Positions 6,701 to 14,713 of a stretch of DNA of 20,945 nt are shown piece by piece. Within the stretch, counting starts at the first letter, position 1; each line of letters starts with the position of its first letter. This DNA is from Ardenticatenaceae bacterium (lineage in GTDB: Bacteria; Chloroflexota; Anaerolineae; Promineifilales; Promineifilaceae). Made by a program: the position numbers and the translations under genes. Location: assembly GCA_020634215.1 (NCBI GenBank), contig JACKCD010000073.1, positions 1-20,945 of the forward strand. The letters are read 5' to 3'. Under the pieces are notes generated by a model. The model was not told the origin of the DNA, made no database searches, and worked only from the letters and a program-made list of their open reading frames with translations.

Positions 6701-7126
6701 ATGTTACTGGGAGAATATCTGCATAACATTGACGAAAAAGGACGGCTGATTATCCCCGCCAAGTTTCGCGGCGATTTAGCAGCCGGGATTGTCGTTACAC
6801 GCGGATTCGACCAAAACTTAATCGCTTTCCCGATTAACGAGTGGGAAACATTGGCAGCGGGCATCATGCAACGGCCGTTATCCGACCGCACCCACCGTGA
6901 CTTTCGTCGCCGCGTCTTCTCCAGCGCCACCGACCTGGTGCCAGATCGCCAGGGGCGTGTTTTGCTTCCCCCCAACCTGCGTGAATTTGCCGGAATTGAC
7001 AGTGAAGTCGTCATTGCCGGTATGTACAACCATATTGAAATTTGGAGTGGTGCTGCCTGGACGGCCGTTCGTGACGACATTGAAAACAATGACGACAGCG
7101 ACCGCTGGGAAGGGCTTGGTATTTAG
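6701..7126 (+). CDS. mraZ: transcriptional regulator MraZ
   Basis: The protein has 141 residues, with the two AbrB-like MraZ repeats. Repeat 1 opens with MLLGEYLHNIDEKGRLIIPA and KFRGDL; repeat 2 contains FSSATDLVPDRQGRVLLPPN followed by LREFAGIDSEVVIAGM. Both carry the conserved D-x-(K/Q)-GR-(L/V)-x-(I/L)-P core. Known role: DNA binding to direct repeats in front of its own operon, forming ring-like oligomers. A matching operator is present at 6596-6630. AAGG (6691-6694) 6 bases before the ATG supports the start. It is the first gene of the dcw operon. The stop overlaps the start of a heptamer element. Confidence 0.97.
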   Translation: MLLGEYLHNIDEKGRLIIPAKFRGDLAAGIVVTRGFDQNLIAFPINEWETLAAGIMQRPLSDRTHRDFRRRVFSSATDLVPDRQGRVLLPPNLREFAGIDSEVVIAGMYNHIEIWSGAAWTAVRDDIENNDDSDRWEGLGI

Positions 7127-7202
7127 TCGGTAATTAGCTATCAGTAAACAGTTATCAGTCTACCGATTACCGATTACTGCTTGCCGATTACTGGTTACTG
7201 AA
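7125..7202 (+). repeat. heptamer-repeat palindromic element, family A (mraZ-rsmH)
   Basis: The left arm runs in 7-base steps (AGTCGGT, AATTAGC, TATCAGT, AAACAGT, TATCAGT) and the right arm likewise (TACCGAT, TACCGAT, TACTGCT, TGCCGAT, TACTGGT). The arms are imperfect inverted copies. The element begins inside the mraZ stop codon and ends about 5 bases before the rsmH ATG. Confidence 0.85.
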
Positions 7203-7206
7203 CAAG

Positions 7207-8142
7207 ATGGAACACATCCCGGTTCTTTATCATGAGGTGCTGGAAGGGTTGCAACTGCGGGCAAACGGCCGTTATATTGACGGAACCGTAGGCGCAGGTG
7301 GGCACACAGCCGGTATGCTGCAAACCAGTGGCACAACCGTCCTCGCCTTTGACAAAGACCCCGAAGCGATTGCCTTTGCCTCTCAACAACTTACCCATTT
7401 CGGCGACCGCGTGCATTTTGTTCACGCCAGCTATGCCGAAATGGGACAATACGCCCCGCAGTACGGCTTTGACAAGGCAGACGGCATTTTGCTCGATTTA
7501 GGGTTATCATCCCGGCAGTTGGCCGACCGACAGCGGGGCTTTTCCTTTATGCAGGAAGGGCCGCTCGACATGCGGTTTAACCCCACGACTGGTTCAACAG
7601 CGGCCGATCTCATTAATAATTTAGCTACAGCGGAACTGGCTGACATGTTTTGGCGGTATGGCGAGGAGCGGCAAAGCCGCAAGCTGGCGCAGGTCATTGT
7701 GGACAAACGGCCGTTTACCACCACCACCCAGCTTGCCACCTGCATTGCCCAAACCATTCGCGGCAACGGCCGTATTCACCCGGCCACCAAAATTTTCCAA
7801 GCGCTGCGGATTGCTGTCAACGATGAGCTGCAAACGGTGGAAAAGGGGTTGGAAACGGCCGTTTCCCTCCTCAAACCCGGCGGTCGTCTGGCCGTCATCA
7901 GCTTCCACTCCCTTGAAGACCGGCTCGTTAAGCAATATTTCCGCCAGCTTAGCCAAAATTGTGTCTGTCCGCCACAGCAGCTCGTTTGCACCTGCAACGC
8001 CCGCGCCATCGTGCGCCTCGTCACCCGCAAAGCCGTGCAGGCCAGCGACGCTGAAATTGCCGCCAACCCCCGCAGCCGCAGCGCACGCCTGCGGGTGGCG
8101 GAAAAATTGGCCGCAAGAAGTTCAACTTCTGGCAGAAGTTGA
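7207..8142 (+). CDS. rsmH: 16S rRNA (cytosine-1402 N4)-methyltransferase RsmH
   Basis: The protein has 311 residues, the usual family size. Known role: SAM-dependent methylation of C1402 in 16S rRNA. Motifs in order: HIPVLYHEVLEGL at the N-terminus, the SAM-binding loop YIDGTVGAGGHT (about 24-35), FDKDPEA, GILLDLGLSSRQL then RGFSF and GPLDMRFN, KIFQALRIAVNDEL, and HSLEDRLVKQYFR. All expected blocks are present. The ATG at 7207 gives the canonical N-terminus but has no clear ribosome site; it lies directly after a heptamer element. The last residues (RSSTSGRS) and the stop codon come from an AGAAGTT/AACTTCT palindromic repeat, so the C-terminal tail may be repeat-derived. Confidence 0.97.
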   Translation: MEHIPVLYHEVLEGLQLRANGRYIDGTVGAGGHTAGMLQTSGTTVLAFDKDPEAIAFASQQLTHFGDRVHFVHASYAEMGQYAPQYGFDKADGILLDLGLSSRQLADRQRGFSFMQEGPLDMRFNPTTGSTAADLINNLATAELADMFWRYGEERQSRKLAQVIVDKRPFTTTTQLATCIAQTIRGNGRIHPATKIFQALRIAVNDELQTVEKGLETAVSLLKPGGRLAVISFHSLEDRLVKQYFRQLSQNCVCPPQQLVCTCNARAIVRLVTRKAVQASDAEIAANPRSRSARLRVAEKLAARSSTSGRS

Positions 8143-8149
8143 ACTTCTT
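8115..8149. repeat. 16-bp perfect inverted repeat across the rsmH stop codon
   Basis: Positions 8115-8130 and 8134-8149 are exact reverse complements with a 3-base loop. Each arm holds a 15-base palindrome of its own (AGAAGTT-C-AACTTCT and AGAAGTT-G-AACTTCT). The rsmH stop (8140-8142) lies in the right arm. There is no T run, so it does not look like a terminator. Confidence 0.9.
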
Positions 8150-8157
8150 ACAAGTTA

Positions 8158-8676
8158 ATGGTTCACGAAAGAATAACAAACCCCGGCATGAAATCATCCA
8201 GACAAGCACGCGAATTAGCCCGCCGTCTGGGCAAACTCACCGAAGCCCAGGCGGCTCTCGGATGGGCTGTGATCCTGCTGTTGGCCGCCATTCTTGGTGC
8301 CATCTATCTCAACCAAGCTAGCCGCATCGCCACCGCTGGGCGGCGGGTGCAAATTGAGCAATCTGACCTAGAAACGCTGAAACGGGACAACAACGAGCTG
8401 GAACGACAAATTGCCGAAGGGCAATCGCTGGAAAAGCTGCAACAGCGAGCTGTGGCACTGGGGTTCCGGCCGACCGCCAGCGACGAAATCGAATACCTGG
8501 TCATTCCCAACTATCCGGTCGCCACGGTGGAACCCCCGCTAGAACGGGTGCAAACGGCCGTTTCCCCACCCGAAATCGCCACCCCCACCCCCGTTGTAAC
8601 CATGCGCCAGGCCCTTTGGCAAGCCCTCATCAACAGTACCCAAAACCTCGTTCGCGGAGAATCCCATGAACAATAG
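8158..8676 (+). CDS. ftsL: FtsL/DivIC-like septum formation protein
   Basis: The protein has 172 residues with one transmembrane helix (about 34-51, LGWAVILLLAAILGAIYL). A predicted extracytoplasmic coiled coil (about 60-100, with QIEQSDLETLKRDNNELERQ) and the small ALGF motif near 105-108 follow; this is the FtsL/DivIC/FtsB architecture. Known role of the family: a bitopic divisome component that recruits and activates FtsW and the class B PBP. Position between rsmH and ftsI is the standard ftsL slot. The sequence is poorly conserved, so the call relies on topology and position. The start could be ATG at 8158 or 8188; neither has a strong ribosome site. It overlaps ftsI by 11 bases, which suggests translational coupling. 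A Pro/Thr-rich tail extends beyond the usual length. Confidence 0.8.
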   Translation: MVHERITNPGMKSSRQARELARRLGKLTEAQAALGWAVILLLAAILGAIYLNQASRIATAGRRVQIEQSDLETLKRDNNELERQIAEGQSLEKLQQRAVALGFRPTASDEIEYLVIPNYPVATVEPPLERVQTAVSPPEIATPTPVVTMRQALWQALINSTQNLVRGESHEQ

Positions 8677-10354
8677 CCAACGCTTTCGTCTCTGGATCGT
8701 TGTTGGCGGCGTGCTGTTCGCTACCGTCATTATTGTTGGTCGCCTTGTTGCCTTCCAAATTGTGCAGGGCGAAGAGTGGGCCGCCCGCACCACCGACATC
8801 GTGCGCGTCATTGCCCAGCCCAACCGTGGCACCATCTACGACCGCAACGGCGCAGTCTTGGCCGCCAACGGCTTTGACTATGCCGTCGGCGCATCGCCAA
8901 CCCTGGTGGACGACCCCGAAAACCTCGCCACCGCCCTGGCCCCCATCTTGCAGCAGCCGCGCTATGAAATCCTTGACAAGCTGGAAGCCAACCAGTTGTT
9001 TGTCATGCTCAACAACCGCGTCTCGGCCGACGTGGCCGAAGCAATTCGCCAGATCCCCTATGACGGCGTACAGCTTGACCCACTGCCCCGCCGCTTCTAC
9101 CCTCAAGGCAAATTGATGTGCCACACCCTTGGCTATGTGGACTATGATGGCATGGGCGGCGGGGGTATTGAAGGGCAATATCAGCAAGAGTTGGCTGGGG
9201 AGGCTGCCAGTGCCGAGCAAAACATTTCGCCGCTGGAAACGCAGCAAAATGTGATTGCCCGCGAGGGCACCGATCTGGTGCTGACCATTGACCGCACCGT
9301 GCAATATGTGGTGGAAAAACATTTGCAGGAAGCCCTGATTGAACATGGTGCGCCCAGCGGCACCATCATTGTGATGGAGCCAGACACTGGGGCGATTTTA
9401 GCAATGGCAAGCGAGCCGTGCTTTGACCCTTACCGCTTCTTTGACGAAGATGAGCGGCTGCTCTTCAACCCAATTATTAGCCAGCAGTTTGAGCCGGGTT
9501 CGGTAATGAAGCTGATTACGATGGCGGCGGCGCTGGATTCCGGCGTGGTTACGCCCAACAGCACTTATTATGATTCGGGGGTGCTGGAAGTGGGTGGACA
9601 CCGCACGGTGAACTGGGATCGGAGCGCCCCTGGCACGGTGGACATGACAACGCTGCTGGCGCGGTCGCTTAACGTGGGGGCGGCAACGCTGGCAACATGG
9701 ATGGGGCCAGATACATTCTACAGCTATTTTCGGAGCTTTAATTTTGGCAAACCGACGGGGATTGACATTGCGGCGGAAAGCGGCGGGCTGATGCCGCTGC
9801 CGGGTGAAGCGTATTGGGCAGAGTCGTTTTTGGCGACGAATGCGTATGGGCAAGGGTTGGCGGTAACGCCACTGCAAATGATAACGGCCGTTTCTGCCCT
9901 AGCCAACGACGGCTACCTGATGCAGCCATTTGTGGTGCGCGAGCAGCGGGGGCCAAACGGCACGCTGGTTCACCAACCCACCGTCCTCAGCCGCCCCATC
10001 AGCCCCGAAACGGCGCATCAGGTGACAAACATGGCAATAACGGCCGTTTCCCGCGAAGTGTTTGAAGCCCAAGTCGAAGGCTACACCATCGCTGGCAAAA
10101 CCGGTACTGCCCAAATCGCCGAAAATGGTATCTACTTACCCGACGACATCATCGGCTCCTTCGTCGGCTGGCTTCCCGCCGACGACCCCGAAATTATTGT
10201 CTATGTCAAGCTCGACCGACCGACAAGCGCCCCGTGGGGTTCGCAAACCGCCGCCCCCACCTTTGCCAAGCTCACCACCGAACTTGTCACCCTGCTCAAC
10301 ATCCCGCCCGATAACGTGCGGCTTAGAGCCGATCTACAAGTGAGTAATCAGTAA
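8666..10354 (+). CDS. ftsI: class B penicillin-binding protein, septal transpeptidase FtsI
   Basis: The protein has 562 residues. One N-terminal membrane anchor (about 9-29) precedes the dimerisation (pedestal) domain with PNRGTIYDRNGAVLA (52-66). The transpeptidase domain follows, with all three catalytic motifs: SVMK (279-282, nucleophile S279), SLN (334-336) and KTGT (478-481). Known role: cross-linking septal peptidoglycan together with FtsW. There is no C-terminal PASTA domain. The start ATG at 8666 lies inside the end of ftsL, after a CGGAGA purine run. Position in the dcw cluster favours FtsI over the elongation enzyme. The final residues VSNQ and the stop are encoded by a heptamer-repeat arm. 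Confidence 0.95.
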   Translation: MNNSQRFRLWIVVGGVLFATVIIVGRLVAFQIVQGEEWAARTTDIVRVIAQPNRGTIYDRNGAVLAANGFDYAVGASPTLVDDPENLATALAPILQQPRYEILDKLEANQLFVMLNNRVSADVAEAIRQIPYDGVQLDPLPRRFYPQGKLMCHTLGYVDYDGMGGGGIEGQYQQELAGEAASAEQNISPLETQQNVIAREGTDLVLTIDRTVQYVVEKHLQEALIEHGAPSGTIIVMEPDTGAILAMASEPCFDPYRFFDEDERLLFNPIISQQFEPGSVMKLITMAAALDSGVVTPNSTYYDSGVLEVGGHRTVNWDRSAPGTVDMTTLLARSLNVGAATLATWMGPDTFYSYFRSFNFGKPTGIDIAAESGGLMPLPGEAYWAESFLATNAYGQGLAVTPLQMITAVSALANDGYLMQPFVVREQRGPNGTLVHQPTVLSRPISPETAHQVTNMAITAVSREVFEAQVEGYTIAGKTGTAQIAENGIYLPDDIIGSFVGWLPADDPEIIVYVKLDRPTSAPWGSQTAAPTFAKLTTELVTLLNIPPDNVRLRADLQVSNQ

Positions 10355-10380
10355 CAGTTATCAGTTATCAGTTATCAGTG
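10343..10380 (+). repeat. left arm of a split family A heptamer element
   Basis: The units AGTAATC, AGTAACA, GTTATCA, GTTATCA, GTTATCA and GTGAG run in 7-base steps in the left-arm orientation. It covers the ftsI stop codon (10352-10354). The opposite arm does not follow here; it appears after the next gene, at 10833-10860. Confidence 0.8.
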
Positions 10381-10389
10381 AGAATGTAA

Positions 10390-10833
10390 ATGAGTAAGTT
10401 GCCTTATGTGAAAACGTTTCGTGATTTGGTTGTCTATCAGCAAGCTAGGCAACTAGCGCAGGACGTTTTTGCCCTCACCAAGCAATTCCCTAAAGAGGAA
10501 AATTTTGCCCTTACTGATCAAATCCGCCGTTCCTCTCGTTCCATTGGTGCTCAAATTGCTGAAGCGTGGGCAAAAAGACGATATGAAAAACATTTTCTCA
10601 GCAAGTTAACGGATGCTGATGGAGAACAGCAAGAAACACAGCATTGGCTAGAAACAGCCCTGGATTGCACCTACATAACCAGAGAAATAAGTGACAAATT
10701 GCTGGCCGACTGCCAATCCATTGGTCGCCTTTTGGGCAGCATGATGGCAAAATCCGCCATGTTCTGCAACACACCCCCAAACCAACTCCGCGAACACCAA
10801 CCCACCTACTTCATCGAACCCACCGACCACTAA
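10390..10833 (+). CDS. four-helix-bundle protein of the 23S-rRNA intervening-sequence family
   Basis: The protein has 147 residues. The core matches the family known as four helix bundle protein (S23 / 23S rRNA intervening-sequence protein): FRDLVVYQQARQLAQDVFAL, then TKQFPKEENFALTDQIRRSS, then RSIGAQIAEAWAKRRYEKHF, a Glu/Thr-rich helix (ADGEQQETQHWL) and a last helix (IGRLLGSMMAKSAMFC). Members form pentameric barrels; some are encoded inside rRNA intervening sequences and the family is related to Avd of diversity-generating retroelements. The cellular role is not established. Here it occupies the place where murE normally lies between ftsI and murF. It is visibly AT-richer than its neighbours, has no ACGGCCGT copy and no ribosome site, and is bracketed by opposite arms of a heptamer element. 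These features suggest acquisition (inference). No reverse transcriptase or rRNA is nearby. Confidence 0.9.
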   Translation: MSKLPYVKTFRDLVVYQQARQLAQDVFALTKQFPKEENFALTDQIRRSSRSIGAQIAEAWAKRRYEKHFLSKLTDADGEQQETQHWLETALDCTYITREISDKLLADCQSIGRLLGSMMAKSAMFCNTPPNQLREHQPTYFIEPTDH

Positions 10834-10860
10834 TTACCGATTACTGATTACCGATTACAA
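10833..10860 (+). repeat. right arm of a split family A heptamer element
   Basis: The units ATTACCG, ATTACTG, ATTACCG and ATTACAA are in the right-arm orientation, complementary to the half element at 10343-10380. It starts at the stop codon of the four-helix-bundle gene and ends 2 bases before the murF ATG. Confidence 0.8.
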
Positions 10861-10862
10861 CC

Positions 10863-12281
10863 ATGCTAACACTAGCACACTTCCTCCACACCCTCACCCA
10901 ATACCAACCCACCGGCCGCGAGCCGGTGCTGTCGTCTGTGGTGGTAGACAGCCGCGAAGCCGTGGCCGACAGCTTGTTTGTGGCACTGCCCGGTGAACGA
11001 GTGGATGGGCACGATTATGTGGCACAGGCGTTTGCCAACGGGGCACGGGCGGCACTGGTGAGCAAACCTATTGCAGGGGGGCATTTCACGGCCGATTTAC
11101 GCGGCAACCGGCTCAACACGCCGCTACCTGCTGCCTGGCCTGCCAGAATTTGCCTGCTGGTGGATGACACCCTGGCTGCCATGCACACCGCCGCCAAGGC
11201 GTGGCGCAATCAGTTTGGCGTGCGCGTGATTGGTGTGACGGGCAGCGTGGGCAAAACTTCCACTAAGGAGCTGATCCACGCCGTTTTGTCCAGCCGCTAC
11301 CCTACCTTTAAATCACCGGGCAACCGCAACAGTGTGCTGGGCTTGCCCCCCGCACTGTTTGATTTACGGCCGTTTCACCAACGCGCCGTTCTGGAAATGG
11401 GGATGTATATTCCCGGCGAAATTGCTGAACTGTGCGCCCTCACCCAGCCCACCATTGGCGTTGTCACCAACATTGGCCCCGTGCATTTGGAGCGGGCGGG
11501 CAGCATGGAAGCCATCGTTGCCGCCAAGCGCGAACTGGTGGAATCTTTGCCAGCCAGCGGCACCGCCATTTTAAACCAAGACGACGAACGGGTGATGAGC
11601 ATGGCCGACCACACCCAAGCCACAATTTTTACCTACGGGCTGGATGAACGGGCTGACCTGTGGGCCAACAACATCAGCTCGATGGGGCTGGATGGGATGC
11701 GGTTTACGCTGCACTATCGGGGAGAGGCGTTAAATGTGCAGGTACCGCTGCTCGGCCGCCACAGCGTCCACACGGCACTGCGGGCAACGGCCGTTGGGCT
11801 GGTTGATGGCTTAGATTGGGACGACATTGTGCGCGGACTGCGACTCATGTCGGGGCAACTGCGTCTGGTGGCGGTGCCTGGCCCCAAAAATTCGATCATC
11901 ATTGACGATACCTATAATTCTAGCCCCGACTCTGCGCTGGCGGCTCTAAATCTGCTCAACGATTTGGACGGCCGGCATGTGGCCGTGCTGGGCGACATGC
12001 TAGAGCTGGGCCACATGGAGGAAGTTTCCCACCGGCTGGTGGGCCGACGCGCTGCCGATGTGGCCGATGTGCTGGTGGCCGTGGGCCAGCGTGGCCGCAT
12101 CATTGGCGAAGAGGCTCTGGCTGTGGGAATGCGCCCCACCCACGTCCATTTTGTGGAAACCACCCCCCAGGCCATCCCCGTGGTGGAAGGACTGATTGAG
12201 GCAAACGACACGGTTCTCATCAAAGGATCGCTGGGAATGCAAATGAGCCAAATTGTGGCAGCATTGGGGAGGGACAACTAA
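10863..12281 (+). CDS. murF: UDP-N-acetylmuramoyl-tripeptide-D-alanyl-D-alanine ligase MurF
   Basis: The protein has 472 residues. Known role: ATP-dependent addition of D-Ala-D-Ala to UDP-MurNAc-tripeptide in the cytoplasm. The N-terminal uridine-binding domain contains VVVDSREAVADSLFVALPGE. The P-loop GVTGSVGKTSTKE (about 124-136) has the serine-threonine form typical of MurF. FKSPGNRNSVLGLP and AVLEMGMYIPGEI (substrate region) and IIIDDTYNSSPDS in the C-terminal domain are also typical. The start ATG at 10863 follows a heptamer arm and has no ribosome site. It overlaps mraY by one base (TAATG), so the two are probably translationally coupled. The usual upstream partner murE is missing here. 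Confidence 0.96.
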   Translation: MLTLAHFLHTLTQYQPTGREPVLSSVVVDSREAVADSLFVALPGERVDGHDYVAQAFANGARAALVSKPIAGGHFTADLRGNRLNTPLPAAWPARICLLVDDTLAAMHTAAKAWRNQFGVRVIGVTGSVGKTSTKELIHAVLSSRYPTFKSPGNRNSVLGLPPALFDLRPFHQRAVLEMGMYIPGEIAELCALTQPTIGVVTNIGPVHLERAGSMEAIVAAKRELVESLPASGTAILNQDDERVMSMADHTQATIFTYGLDERADLWANNISSMGLDGMRFTLHYRGEALNVQVPLLGRHSVHTALRATAVGLVDGLDWDDIVRGLRLMSGQLRLVAVPGPKNSIIIDDTYNSSPDSALAALNLLNDLDGRHVAVLGDMLELGHMEEVSHRLVGRRAADVADVLVAVGQRGRIIGEEALAVGMRPTHVHFVETTPQAIPVVEGLIEANDTVLIKGSLGMQMSQIVAALGRDN

Positions 12282-13267
12282 TGGCGTTTGCGCTCACGAT
12301 TTCTGGGGTTACCTTTTTGATGGCGGTCATTTGGGGCAGCCCGCTGGTGGAACTGATGCGGCGGCTGCGGCTGGGCAAAAGTATTCGTATTGACGGCCCG
12401 CAAACCCACTTGACCAAAATGGGTACGCCAGGGATGGGCGGCATTTTGATTGTGGGCTGGGTGTTGGTGATTAGCGTGGTGGCAAATGTGGTGCAGTTGG
12501 TGCAAACGGCCGTTATTGCCGAAAGTGTTCTCATCCCCCTTGGTGTCATGGTCGCCTACTCCGTTTTGGGCGGCATTGACGATTACCAGGGCATTCGGCT
12601 GCGCCCCGGCGAAGGGATGCCGGCACGGGTTAAGATTTGGTTCCAACTGGGGATTGCCCTGGTGGCGGCGGTAGGGATTTATTGGTTTGTGAATGATAGG
12701 CATGGCTTAACGGCCGTTCCCACCGTCCCCGTCCTGCTCGACATCGGCATCCTCTACCTCCCCCTCGCCGTCATCGTCATCAGCGGCACCGCCAACGCCG
12801 TCAACATCGTTGACGGGCTAGACGGGCTGGCGGGTGTCATCGCCGCCACCGCCTTCATCGCCTATGGCATCATCGCCTTTATGCAAGACCAGCAATTTCT
12901 GGTCATTTTTTGTTTTACCGTCGTTGGAGCCTGCTTCGCTTTTCTTTGGTTCAACGCCAAACCCGCACAAATGTTTATGGGCGACGTTGGCTCACAGGCA
13001 TTGGGCGGGGCACTAGGCGTGGTGGCACTCATGACCAATCAATGGCTTATTTTACCCATCATCGCCATTGTGCCCCTGTCCTCGCTACTTTCCAGCAGCC
13101 TACAGGTACTTTATTTCCGCTACACTGGCGGCAAACGGCTGTTCAAGATGGCCCCGCTCCACCACCATTTTGAACTCATTGGCTGGAGCGAAACGCAAAT
13201 TGTGCAGCGCTGGTGGCTGGTCGGCATCTTGGCTGGCATGGTTGGCATTGCGCTGGCTTTGATTTAA
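12281..13267 (+). CDS. mraY: phospho-MurNAc-pentapeptide transferase MraY
   Basis: The protein is an integral membrane enzyme of 328 residues. Known role: transferring phospho-MurNAc-pentapeptide to undecaprenyl phosphate to make lipid I. Key blocks: GTPGMGGILI (48-57), the aspartate pair DD (100-101), NAVNIVDGLDGLAG (172-185), MFMGDVGSQALGG (231-243) and the PLHHHFELIGWSE loop (292-304) that marks MraY rather than WecA. After the DD pair the sequence is YQGIRLRPGEG, without the lysine I remember in enterobacterial DDYRK, probably lineage variation. The ATG overlaps the murF stop, with GGGGAGGG 7 bases upstream as ribosome site. Confidence 0.97.
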   Translation: MAFALTISGVTFLMAVIWGSPLVELMRRLRLGKSIRIDGPQTHLTKMGTPGMGGILIVGWVLVISVVANVVQLVQTAVIAESVLIPLGVMVAYSVLGGIDDYQGIRLRPGEGMPARVKIWFQLGIALVAAVGIYWFVNDRHGLTAVPTVPVLLDIGILYLPLAVIVISGTANAVNIVDGLDGLAGVIAATAFIAYGIIAFMQDQQFLVIFCFTVVGACFAFLWFNAKPAQMFMGDVGSQALGGALGVVALMTNQWLILPIIAIVPLSSLLSSSLQVLYFRYTGGKRLFKMAPLHHHFELIGWSETQIVQRWWLVGILAGMVGIALALI

Positions 13268-13270
13268 GTA

Positions 13271-13327
13271 ATTGGAGATTGGAGATTAACAAAGGTTCAT
13301 AATCTCCAACCTCCAATCTCCAATCTC
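13271..13327 (+). repeat. heptamer-repeat palindromic element, family C (mraY-murD)
   Basis: The left arm is ATTGGAG, ATTGGAG, ATTAACA. The right arm is AATCTCC, AACCTCC, AATCTCC, AATCTCT. The arms pair with one mismatch over about 18 bp. It fills almost the whole gap between mraY and murD and ends 4 bases before the murD ATG. Confidence 0.85.
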
Positions 13328-13331
13328 TTTT

Positions 13332-14678
13332 ATGAAAAACTGGTCCGGCAAACGCATCATCATCATCGGCCTGGCCCGCGAGGGAAAGGCGCTGGCCCAG
13401 TTTGCGGCGGCGGAGGGGGCGCATGTGGTTGTCTCGGATGCCCGGCCGCGTGACCGTTTATTGGCAAGCCTTATGGAGTTGGATGGCTTAAAGATTGATT
13501 TTGTATTGGGAGAACATCCAATGACCCTTTTAGATGAAGCAGATGTATTGGTATTGAGCCCCGGCGTGCCGGCCGACATGCCTTTGGCAGCGGCAGCACG
13601 GACGCGGGGCATTTGTGTGACCAACGAGCCGCAGGAGTTTTTGCGGCGCACCCCAACGGCCGTTATTGGCATCACCGGGTCGGCCGGCAAAACCACCACC
13701 ACCTCGCTCACCGGCCACATGGGGCGCGTGGCCGGGCGCAACAGTTGGGTCGGCGGCAACATTGGGCGGCCGCTCATCACCGATTTGCCCCAAATGCAGC
13801 CCGGCGATTTTGTGGTGCAAGAACTTTCCAGCTTCCAACTGGAACTATGGACGCGCAGCCCGGCCATTGCCGCCATTTTAAACATTACCCCCAACCATTT
13901 AGATCGCCACCGCACGATGACGGCCTACATCAACGCCAAGGCCAACATTTTGCGCTATCAGGCGGCCAATGACGTGGCGGTGCTGTCGGCCGATGACCCT
14001 GGCTGCGGCAGCGTGCGCGGGCTGGTGCGGGGGCGGCTGCGCCTTTTTAGTGCTCAACAGCCAGTGGACGATGGGGCGTTTGTGCGGGATGGGCACATTT
14101 GGCTGCGGGATGGGGAGCGGGAAACGGCCGTTTGTCCCCTAAACCACATTCAACTGCGCGGCGGCCACAACATCCTCAACGTCCTTGCCGCCACCACCCT
14201 GGCCGATGCCGCCGGAATTCCCGTGGCAGCAATGGCCGAAGCGATTCACACCTTCCACGGCGTGGCTCACCGGCTGGAGCTTGTACGGTTGCTAAACGGG
14301 GTACACTATATCAACGATTCGATTGCCACCGCCCCCGAACGGGCACTAGCGGCCCTCAACGCCTTCACCGAGCCGATTGTGCTGCTGGCCGGTGGCCGCG
14401 ACAAGGACATGCAGTGGGAAACGTGGGCGCAGGTTGTGCCGCAGCGCACCAAGCAGGTGATTTTGTTTGGGCAACTGGGCGAGATGCTGGAAGGTCTGCT
14501 GGACAGCCCCGTTGTGCGGGTCAATACGTTGGCCGAGGCGGTGGGAGTGGCGGCAAAAACGGCCGTTTCTGGCGACATCGTTCTCCTCTCCCCCGGCGGC
14601 ACCAGCTACGATGCCTACAACGACTTTGTAGAGCGCGGCGAACATTTTCGCGCTTTAGTTCAAGCATTACTACCTTAA
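13332..14678 (+). CDS. murD: UDP-N-acetylmuramoylalanine-D-glutamate ligase MurD
   Basis: The protein has 448 residues. Known role: ATP-dependent addition of D-glutamate to UDP-MurNAc-L-Ala. The N-terminal Rossmann-like domain begins RIIIIGLAREGKALAQ. LVLSPGVPADMP follows, then the P-loop GITGSAGKTTTTSL (113-126), where many homologues have GTNGKTT. NILNITPNHLDRH and the C-terminal LLAGGRDKDM and LLSPGGTSYDAYNDF then FVERGEHF are typical. The start ATG at 13332 comes directly after a heptamer element, without a ribosome site. It holds three ACGGCCGT copies, all read Thr-Ala-Val. Confidence 0.96.
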   Translation: MKNWSGKRIIIIGLAREGKALAQFAAAEGAHVVVSDARPRDRLLASLMELDGLKIDFVLGEHPMTLLDEADVLVLSPGVPADMPLAAAARTRGICVTNEPQEFLRRTPTAVIGITGSAGKTTTTSLTGHMGRVAGRNSWVGGNIGRPLITDLPQMQPGDFVVQELSSFQLELWTRSPAIAAILNITPNHLDRHRTMTAYINAKANILRYQAANDVAVLSADDPGCGSVRGLVRGRLRLFSAQQPVDDGAFVRDGHIWLRDGERETAVCPLNHIQLRGGHNILNVLAATTLADAAGIPVAAMAEAIHTFHGVAHRLELVRLLNGVHYINDSIATAPERALAALNAFTEPIVLLAGGRDKDMQWETWAQVVPQRTKQVILFGQLGEMLEGLLDSPVVRVNTLAEAVGVAAKTAVSGDIVLLSPGGTSYDAYNDFVERGEHFRALVQALLP

Positions 14679-14713
14679 CGATGAAATCTTACACACCAAA
14701 CAAGAAAATTTGG

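Noticed and set aside
8115..8149. Intrinsic terminator at the rsmH end
   Set aside because: The hairpin is strong, but no T run follows, and the next cluster gene begins only 9 bases later.
8630..9346. Minus-strand open frame of 238 codons opposite ftsI
   Set aside because: It lies antisense to conserved PBP sequence and has no start signals or recognisable motifs.
10390..10833. A diversity-generating retroelement or a 23S rRNA intervening sequence around the four-helix-bundle gene
   Set aside because: The protein is related to Avd and to IVS proteins, but no reverse transcriptase, template/variable repeat pair or rRNA sequence is in the window.
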